From the NCBI GenBank assembly GCA_038063855.1, contig JBBTUF010000018.1, forward strand, positions 1-30,705: DNA of 30,705 bases, written 5' to 3'. Source of the DNA: JBBTUF01 sp038063855. GTDB lineage: Bacteria; Patescibacteriota; Minisyncoccia; Ryanbacterales; GWA2-47-10b. The notes beneath the pieces are model-generated. The model had not been told where the DNA came from and searched no databases. It worked only from the letters and a program-made list of their open reading frames with translations. Shown one piece after another: positions 22,757-28,566 of the stretch. A program made the translations under genes and the position numbers. The first letter of the stretch is position 1, and each line of letters opens with the position of its first letter.

Positions 22757-23410
22757 TTAGTAGTTTACAAAGTAATTTATCTTGGCTTGTGCCTTCAAAT
22801 TGCTGATAAACGCATCAGCCGCGCTACTAAATTTATCTTGCTGTAATTTTGTTTTGATTTGATTTGCGTAATCTGCCTCCTGTCCTTTTGGAACAACCAC
22901 CTTATTATCTACAATAAATTTCTTTATTTCCTCGTCGGTAACTTGAGTTTTGTCAGCAAGAAGAGCTTCTAACTTTTTTCGAGTCGTAAGCTGACTCCTC
23001 AACTCTTTATCGGTAAGATTTTGTGCCGCAAGAGCACTCGCAAGCGTCTGGCCTTGTGTTTGGAGCTGAGCCTCTATTTTTTTTATTTCATCGTTTATCG
23101 CCGCGTCACTCACCGTAATTGATTTTTTTTGAGCCTCATCATCAATTAGTTTTTGAGTAATAATAGCGTTCAATGCCGCTTTGCCAGCCTCACTTTCGAG
23201 TTGTGCGATAAGTGCAAGCCTGCTGATCGGTGACCCATTTACCGTTGCCGCGATAAATAAGCCCTTATATGTGTACGCTGCCGCCCCAACAATGAGCACC
23301 AACGCTAAAATAATTGCATTTTTTTTGCTGATTATTTTTGATTTTTTTATATTTTCTACAGGCTGTTCCTGTACTGCCGTGATTAATGCTTCTTCGGGAT
23401 TTTGATCCAT
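22757..23410 (-). CDS. SurA-N-like membrane-anchored chaperone
   Basis: The 217-residue protein has a cytoplasmic N-terminal stretch of about 30 residues, a transmembrane helix (NAIILALVLIVGAAAYTY) and an extracellular helical domain. That domain has the SurA/PrsA N-terminal chaperone pattern: ATVNGSPISRLALIAQLES, then ALNAIITQKLIDDEAQKK, VSDAAINDEIKKIEAQL and TDEEIKKFIVDN. No parvulin PPIase domain follows, so it should act as a holdase rather than an isomerase. It probably assists folding of exported proteins. The gap upstream (23411-23459) separates it from the copper genes. Confidence 0.85.
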   Translation of the reverse strand: MDQNPEEALITAVQEQPVENIKKSKIISKKNAIILALVLIVGAAAYTYKGLFIAATVNGSPISRLALIAQLESEAGKAALNAIITQKLIDDEAQKKSITVSDAAINDEIKKIEAQLQTQGQTLASALAAQNLTDKELRSQLTTRKKLEALLADKTQVTDEEIKKFIVDNKVVVPKGQEADYANQIKTKLQQDKFSSAADAFISNLKAQAKINYFVNY

Positions 23411-23459
23411 GGTTATAAATATTTATGAATAATACGCTTTTCAGTATATCACGAAATAA

Positions 23460-23858
23460 TTATTTCTCAAAGGTTATAGCAAAATTGTACATTCCCATCG
23501 CGCAGATTCCTTTGATAGTGGCCCCTACATTTTGAGGCGGGATTTTAATTTCCGTTGTACCAGAGGGCGGTAAATTCGCGCGATACCTAAGAGCTGGAAT
23601 TGTAAGCGCTGACGAACAATCAAATGTTCCATTGGTCTCAATTCGAAGCGTTGTCGGGATATCGGCTTTTGCGGTTGTCTCACGCGGAGCATAACCGCCT
23701 TTTGCCTTAATCGTAATTACTTGTGTGCCATCAGTAACTGCTATATTGTTTTGTGTTGATCCTTGTTGCTGTCCAGGATTAGAAGAGCCACCCACAAGCA
23801 AAATCGCACCTCCAATGAGAACCCCTGCCAAAATAATAGCGGTAGCATTTGATTTCAT
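23460..23858 (-). CDS. Membrane-anchored cupredoxin-like protein
   Basis: The 132-residue protein has an N-terminal anchor (ATAIILAGVLIGGAILLVGG), a Gln/Asn-rich linker and a cupredoxin beta-sandwich (VITIKAKGGYAPRETTAKAD, then LRIETNGTFDCSSALTIPAL). Likely copper ligands are Cys in FDCSS and the Cys and Met residues of ICAMGMYNF, a variant of the CxMGM loop seen in cupredoxins linked to copper export. It is the last gene of the run that starts with csoR, 9 nt after the HMA-SafE gene. It could receive or hold copper outside the membrane. Confidence 0.82.
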   Translation of the reverse strand: MKSNATAIILAGVLIGGAILLVGGSSNPGQQQGSTQNNIAVTDGTQVITIKAKGGYAPRETTAKADIPTTLRIETNGTFDCSSALTIPALRYRANLPPSGTTEIKIPPQNVGATIKGICAMGMYNFAITFEK

Positions 23859-23867
23859 ATAATTGAA

Positions 23868-24887
23868 TTAGAAATTAAACAATGGCGCGATAATACCTGC
23901 CGCGACCAAACTATTTATAAGGTTAAAGATCCCAAAGAAGATAACAACGAGACCTGCAGTTTTAAAGAATATGCCCGATTGAGCTTTTTTATGAATTCCA
24001 AGAGAACTAAAACTAAGAAGTGACAAAACAGGAAGCGTACCTACGGCAAACGCAAACATGGTCATAGCACCAGTCCAAAAACTTCCAGTACTTAATGAAT
24101 AAATCTGCATTGATTGTGTAAATCCACACGGAAGAAAAAATGTCGCGACCCCAACTAAAAATGGCGTGAGCGTATGATTTATGTCTTTAAGTCCTCGAAC
24201 ATGTTTCCCAATAAAACTTGGCAATGCAGGCTGTAACTTTTTCATTCCCGGGAAAATATCCAGTAAATTAATGCCCAAAATAAGCAGTATAATTCCTACA
24301 ACGAAACTCAAAACAAATGTACCGGTACCACCAAGCTCGAACGCTGAGCCAAGCATTCCGATAACCCCACCGAGCACGAGGAACGATATTAAGCGCCCCA
24401 CATGAAATAGTATCTGTGGGCGAACTTTGTCTCCCTCTTTTGCAAAATTTGCCGACATAGAAAGAACAAGCCCACCTACAACTGCCATACAGGTCGAGAC
24501 AGACGCAATAAGCCCAATCACGAACACCGTCCCATATGTAACGCGCGAGGCTGTAACAAGGTTTATAATTCCGAGCTTTTGTAAGATTATGAATACCGCA
24601 ATAAATGCACCTGCGAATGGTATAGCCAACGAAAAATCAGACCACGTTACCTGGTGTTTTTGTTTCTCAAGAGAAAGCGAATATCCATGAGGTTTTAGAA
24701 CTTCACTTAAGTCTCGCGCAATATGCTCGAGAGTTTTATCTCCAAAATCCCCCGTGACCTCGACACTATGATTTTTCAATGATGCTTTTATCTTTGATAT
24801 TTCCGGTAAATCTCCGAGCTCGCTTTCAATTAATATCGGGCAGGAAGAGCAGTGCATACCAATGACATGGAATGTGTATGTTTTCAT
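23868..24887 (-). CDS. HMA domain fused to TauE/SafE (DsbD-like) membrane protein
   Basis: From ATG 24887 the protein has 339 residues. An N-terminal heavy-metal-associated domain (TFHVIGMHCSSCPILIESEL, metal site CxxC) is followed from residue 80 by a polytopic membrane domain with repeated Gly/Val-rich helices. This domain has VSTCMAVVGGLVLSMSANFA and a second cysteine segment FFLPCGFTQSMQIYSLSTGS, the pattern of the sulfite-exporter TauE/SafE or DsbD-like (UreH) family. The two membrane cysteines could carry electrons or metal across the membrane. The start lies 4 nt after the copA stop; codons upstream in the frame belong inside copA. It most likely works with CopA in copper handling. Confidence 0.88.
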   Translation of the reverse strand: MKTYTFHVIGMHCSSCPILIESELGDLPEISKIKASLKNHSVEVTGDFGDKTLEHIARDLSEVLKPHGYSLSLEKQKHQVTWSDFSLAIPFAGAFIAVFIILQKLGIINLVTASRVTYGTVFVIGLIASVSTCMAVVGGLVLSMSANFAKEGDKVRPQILFHVGRLISFLVLGGVIGMLGSAFELGGTGTFVLSFVVGIILLILGINLLDIFPGMKKLQPALPSFIGKHVRGLKDINHTLTPFLVGVATFFLPCGFTQSMQIYSLSTGSFWTGAMTMFAFAVGTLPVLSLLSFSSLGIHKKAQSGIFFKTAGLVVIFFGIFNLINSLVAAGIIAPLFNF

Positions 24888-24891
24888 ATGT

Positions 24892-27123
24892 TTAGACAAT
24901 TTTTTTTCTTTTAAGCAAGAGTGAATTTGATACAACCGAAATAGAACTTGTCGCCATAGCCACAGAAGCAAATATTGGATTCAATAAAATGTGAAAGAAT
25001 GGATAGAGCGCGCCCATTGCCACAGGAATCAAAACGACATTATAACCAAATGCCCAAAACAGATTAAGACGTATCGTCCTCATTGTTTTTTTTGATAATA
25101 CAATCGCCGCGGCAACCGATTTCAAATCTTTATTAATAAGTGTTATATCTGCGGCTTCAATGGCGACATCGGTTCCACTTCCCATCGCAATACCTACATC
25201 AGCGGCCGCAAGCGCCGGAGCATCATTGATGCCATCCCCAACCATGGCAACCACCTTGCCTTCTGCCTGAATTTTACGCACTTCTGCTTCTTTTTGATCG
25301 GGTAACACCTCTGCAAGAATTCTCGTGATACCTAAATTGTGCCCAATAGCGTTGGCTGTTCTTTGGTTGTCCCCAGTAATCATAGCGACCTCTATGCCAA
25401 GCTTTTGCAAAGCCAAAAGTCCATCTCTCGCGCTTTCTTTAATAATGTCCGCAACCGCGATGAGGCCGACGAGTTTATTTTCAACACCAATCATCATGAC
25501 GGTTTTACCACTATTTTCCATTTCACTAATCTTATTCATTGTGGCGCTTATATCAATTGCTTCTTTATCCATTAATCGTCTATTACCGAAGATAATTCTT
25601 TTGCCGTCAATAACTCCTTCGACACCGTGCCCAGGAATCGCTTGGAACCCTTCGACTTTGCTCAGGGCAAGCTTTTTCTCATCTGCATATCTAACGATTG
25701 CTTCAGCAAGTGAGTGTTCTGAGCCTTTCTCTATTGACCCCGCCAGCTTTAATAATTCATCTTCACTCATTGAGCCAATTGGGATAATATCGGTAACCTC
25801 GGGCTCTCCTTTGGTGAGTGTCCCGGTTTTATCAAAAATGATCGTATTAATTTTATGCGCGGTTTCTAAACTCTCAGCATCCTTAATAAGAATCCCGTGC
25901 TCTGCTCCCTTGCCCGTGCCTACCATAATGGCAGTTGGAGTTGCGAGTCCCATTGCACAGGGACAGGCGATAATAAGAACAGCAACCGTGTTAAGTAGCG
26001 CGAATAGAAGTGTAGGAGCCGGTCCGAAATCGTACCAAACGGCAAATGTAAGGAACGCAAGCATTAGTACCACGGGTACAAAATAAGAAGATACCAAATC
26101 GGCGAGTCGCTGTATAGGCGCTTTACTTCCTTGTGCTTCCTGCACCAATTTAATAATCTGGGCTAACATGGTATCAGACCCAACTTTCGTAGCCTTAAAG
26201 GTAAAGGTACCGGTTTTATTCATGGTGGCGCCAACCACAACGTCACCTTTGGTTTTATCAACTGGCATACTCTCTCCAGTAATCATGGACTCATCAATCG
26301 ACGATTCTCCATTCGCGATGATACCGTCAACAGGAATTTTCTCACCTGGACGAACCCGGATAATGTCGCCAATAATTACTTCACTAATTGGTAAATCTAT
26401 TTCTTTATCGTCGCGCAATACTCGAGCAGTTTTTGCCTGAAGTCCGATAAGTTTTTTAATGGCTTCCGATGTGCCCGCCTTAGCTTTTGCTTCAAAATAT
26501 CGCCCGAGCAAAATAAGCCCAATTATGATCGCAGCAGTATCAAAATACGGCATTGGCTCAATGCCGATTTTTGTCACCAACTCTGGCAACAAAGTTACAA
26601 ACGCAGAATACCCGTAGGCAACCGTTGTGCCAATTGCAACCAATGTATCCATGTTTGCTGTTCTATGTTTAAGCGCTGAAATTGTAGCGCGGTAAAAACC
26701 AAATCCCGCCCAAAATTGAACAGGAGTAGCGAGTATTAATTGTATCCAAAAATTTTGTAATATCATCGGTGCCGTTTTCATGAGCCCAGGAAAACCGCCC
26801 CACAAAATAAGACCCCCTAAAAAAAGACTGACGATAACTTTAAATCGAAGACTACGAAGCTCTTGCTGTTTTTCCCTCTGCTCATCGCTTTCTGTTTTTA
26901 TTTCGTCAATTACAAGAGCTCGGTACCCAGCATTTGAAACGGCCGAGCTTAAATGTTCATCAGTAACCTTTCCAGAGTCAAACGTCACTGTGGCTTTTTC
27001 AGTTGCAAGATTTACTGTAGCCTGAGATACGCCTTCAATCTTTTTTAGAGAACGCTCAATTATTACAACACATGAAGCGCAGTGCATTCCTTTTATTGAA
27101 AATGTTTTTTTATTCTGACTCAT
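24892..27123 (-). CDS. copA: Copper-translocating P1B-type ATPase
   Basis: The 743-residue pump exports Cu(I) using ATP. An N-terminal HMA domain has GMHCASC; then come two leading helices, the actuator motif TGES, the transmembrane metal site ACPCAMG, the phosphorylated Asp in DKTGTLTKGE, and the ATP-binding motif SEHSLAEAIV (HS in place of the common HP). The hinge is VGDGINDAPALAAADVGIAMG and the last helices close with an ATSSISVVSNSLLL-type ending, as in CopA. One segment (LALSKVEGF) is encoded by a copy of the REP-like motif also found in the terminator at 20946. The start lies 4 nt after the stop of the upstream cupredoxin gene. Confidence 0.96.
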   Translation of the reverse strand: MSQNKKTFSIKGMHCASCVVIIERSLKKIEGVSQATVNLATEKATVTFDSGKVTDEHLSSAVSNAGYRALVIDEIKTESDEQREKQQELRSLRFKVIVSLFLGGLILWGGFPGLMKTAPMILQNFWIQLILATPVQFWAGFGFYRATISALKHRTANMDTLVAIGTTVAYGYSAFVTLLPELVTKIGIEPMPYFDTAAIIIGLILLGRYFEAKAKAGTSEAIKKLIGLQAKTARVLRDDKEIDLPISEVIIGDIIRVRPGEKIPVDGIIANGESSIDESMITGESMPVDKTKGDVVVGATMNKTGTFTFKATKVGSDTMLAQIIKLVQEAQGSKAPIQRLADLVSSYFVPVVLMLAFLTFAVWYDFGPAPTLLFALLNTVAVLIIACPCAMGLATPTAIMVGTGKGAEHGILIKDAESLETAHKINTIIFDKTGTLTKGEPEVTDIIPIGSMSEDELLKLAGSIEKGSEHSLAEAIVRYADEKKLALSKVEGFQAIPGHGVEGVIDGKRIIFGNRRLMDKEAIDISATMNKISEMENSGKTVMMIGVENKLVGLIAVADIIKESARDGLLALQKLGIEVAMITGDNQRTANAIGHNLGITRILAEVLPDQKEAEVRKIQAEGKVVAMVGDGINDAPALAAADVGIAMGSGTDVAIEAADITLINKDLKSVAAAIVLSKKTMRTIRLNLFWAFGYNVVLIPVAMGALYPFFHILLNPIFASVAMATSSISVVSNSLLLKRKKIV
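25648..25667. repeat. REP-like motif inside copA
   Basis: CCCTTCGACTTTGCTCAGGG differs from the loop region of the terminator at 20946-20970 only in its centre (TTT instead of AA between CCCTTCGAC and GCTCAGGG). It reads as ALSKVEG in the ATPase, at a position where homologues also have a Val-Glu pair, so length is unchanged. Confidence 0.55.
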
Positions 27124-27127
27124 GATA

Positions 27128-27487
27128 TTATTTAACAATTATTTTACCGTGATACATATTCATTCCACAGGAATAGACAAACTCACCACTCTGCTGCGGA
27201 GTAAGCTCTATCGTTATTTTTTGATTCAAGGGTAGATACTTACGAACCTTAAAATCCCCAAGTACCACTTCTTCAAGACAGGCTGTGGGATCTTTGCGAA
27301 TAAAATTTAGCTTGGTAGTTTTACCTTTTGAAATTGAGATAGTCTCAGGAGAGTACCCACCATCGACAATAATATCTACCGAATCAAAAACTTGAATCTC
27401 TGTATCTTTTTTTGCAAGAAAAAACCAATAGGTAAACGCTATGCCTGCAACACTTGAAATGGTTATTATTATTTTATCTACGCTCAT
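27128..27487 (-). CDS. Membrane-anchored cupredoxin (CGMNMYHG type)
   Basis: The 119-residue protein has an N-terminal transmembrane helix (IIITISSVAGIAFTYWFFLA) and an extracellular cupredoxin domain: VDIIVDGGYSPETISISKGK, then KDPTACLEEVVLGDF, and the C-terminal copper loop FVYSCGMNMYHGKIIV. Cys in TAC, the Cys-Met-Met-His of CGMNMYH and nearby Glu residues are the likely Cu ligands. This class is regularly encoded beside CopA-type ATPases. It lies between csoR (20 nt) and copA (4 nt), so it should be copper-induced with them and may accept exported copper. Confidence 0.88.
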   Translation of the reverse strand: MSVDKIIITISSVAGIAFTYWFFLAKKDTEIQVFDSVDIIVDGGYSPETISISKGKTTKLNFIRKDPTACLEEVVLGDFKVRKYLPLNQKITIELTPQQSGEFVYSCGMNMYHGKIIVK

Positions 27488-27507
27488 ATGTATATTGCTT
27501 AATTCGT

Positions 27508-27777
27508 CTATTTCTTCTTGGATAACTTATAAAGCTCCATTATTTCTTTTGTTGATTGTGATTCTTTTCCCGATTTTATTTGCTCAACTACATGCGTGGC
27601 AAGGTGGTTCTCTAAAATAACATCCTCAACGCCTGACAAGGCCTGCTTGACCGCAAGCGTCTGATGCAAAACATCAATACAATATTTATCTGCTTCGATC
27701 ATTTTCTGAAGACCCCGAACCTGCCCTTCAACTATCTTGAGCCTACGCATGACCCCTTTCTTCACAACTGGCTTCAT
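27508..27777 (-). CDS. CsoR/RcnR-family metal-sensing repressor
   Basis: From ATG 27777 the all-helical protein has 89 residues, with RRLKIVEGQVRGLQKMIEADKYCIDVL and a long C-terminal helix (VVEQIKSGKESQSTKEIMELY). The metal-site residues are Cys33, His58 (ENHLATHV) and His62. Classical copper sensors have Cys-His-Cys; here the third ligand is His, as in the nickel/cobalt sensor RcnR, although the gene clearly controls a copper operon. An ATG at 27795 lies inside the operator and is upstream of the predicted +1, so it is not used. It is the first gene of csoR-cupredoxin-copA-HMA/SafE-cupredoxin. Confidence 0.92.
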   Translation of the reverse strand: MKPVVKKGVMRRLKIVEGQVRGLQKMIEADKYCIDVLHQTLAVKQALSGVEDVILENHLATHVVEQIKSGKESQSTKEIMELYKLSKKK

Positions 27778-27780
27778 ACG

Positions 27781-27812
27781 ACGATAATACCCCATAGGGG
27801 TATTATCGTCAA
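27781..27812 (-). promoter_or_regulatory. CsoR operator inside a leaderless promoter
   Basis: Minus strand: TTGACG (27812-27807), a 17-bp spacer and TATTAT (27789-27784), then six bases and the csoR ATG. A perfect inverted repeat with 13-base arms and a 3-base centre (27781-27809) fills the promoter; its inner part ATACCCC...GGGGTAT is the standard G-tract CsoR site. Repressor binding would exclude the polymerase completely, and metal binding would release it. Confidence 0.88.
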
Positions 27813-27827
27813 ATGGAAGTATTTTTA

Positions 27828-28094
27828 TTACTTTTGTGGCGTGATAAGGCTCGAATTATGCATCCAGACGATGTACCAAGCAAAAATACAGGAAAATGCA
27901 AACAGGTACACGGCACCGAGAATAACGCTTCCTGTACTTATCCACACAAAACCGGGCAATGTCTCAAAAAGTGAATGATGGAGCTCAACACCTCGCTGAG
28001 TTCGAAACAAAACATTTCCACCAGCAAGGCATACAAAATATACAACCTCCATCCCGACAACACACCTCCACCCATACTGTTTTAATGAAAGCAT
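27828..28094 (-). CDS. Small two-TM membrane protein (DUF5676-like)
   Basis: The 88-residue protein has two hydrophobic helices (VVGMEVVYFVCLAGGNVLF and VILGAVYLFAFSCIFAWYIVW) separated by a polar stretch RTQRGVELHHSLFETLPGF. The pattern of a first helix, a His-containing loop with a HSL-type turn and a final aromatic helix resembles small DUF5676-type proteins found near copper and silver resistance genes; the match is weak and from memory. TATAGT lies only 2 nt before the first ATG, so translation may instead begin at the internal ATG at 28052 if that is the promoter. It sits between the metal-stress genes on the same strand. Confidence 0.65.
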   Translation of the reverse strand: MLSLKQYGWRCVVGMEVVYFVCLAGGNVLFRTQRGVELHHSLFETLPGFVWISTGSVILGAVYLFAFSCIFAWYIVWMHNSSLITPQK

Positions 28095-28159
28095 ATACTA
28101 TACGTAACTTTTATTACTAACTCGACCTTTTATGTTTTGCGTTAAAATAATTATTGCAT

Positions 28160-28477
28160 TTATTTCATTATCTGCTTCATAGAAGCATCTTTTTCTATCG
28201 CCTTTGCATTTTCTTTACTATATTTGTCGCCAAAAGCCTCAAAATCCTTTCCTTGTGCAACGACAGTATCATCTTTATATTTCATCCCCATGCCTTGCAT
28301 TACCATGCCGCTTGATTTTATCATTTCTGCCATCTTTTGAATACTCATCGATTGTTCTTTCATCATCGCAATAGAATCTTCTAATTTTTTATCATTCATT
28401 CCGTTTGAACTGCCGATAAAATATCCTACCGCAATACCAATAACAGCTACTACTACAATTAATGCTATATTTTTCAT
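28160..28477 (-). CDS. Met-rich membrane-anchored exported protein
   Basis: The 105-residue protein starts with a transmembrane anchor (NIALIVVVAVIGIAVGYFIG). The exported part is helical, charged and rich in Met, with 13 Met in all, spaced as in AMMKEQSMSIQKMAEM and SGMVMQGMGM; it has no Cys or His. Met-rich stretches of this kind bind Cu(I) or Ag(I) weakly in oxidising compartments, which suits its place between a heavy-metal RND pump and the CsoR operon. The function is inferred from composition and context. No clear promoter or Shine-Dalgarno sequence is visible. Confidence 0.75.
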   Translation of the reverse strand: MKNIALIVVVAVIGIAVGYFIGSSNGMNDKKLEDSIAMMKEQSMSIQKMAEMIKSSGMVMQGMGMKYKDDTVVAQGKDFEAFGDKYSKENAKAIEKDASMKQIMK

Positions 28478-28566
28478 TGTTATTTTAATTAATCTAATAA
28501 TGACATCTCTAAACTAAAAATGGAGGCTCGCGCGATAATTTAATATTTCCCATATTTTTTAGATTC

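Noticed and set aside
25325..26086. 253-codon plus-strand frame opposite copA
   Set aside because: Ser/Ile/Pro-rich antisense translation of a conserved ATPase; no start signal or family features.
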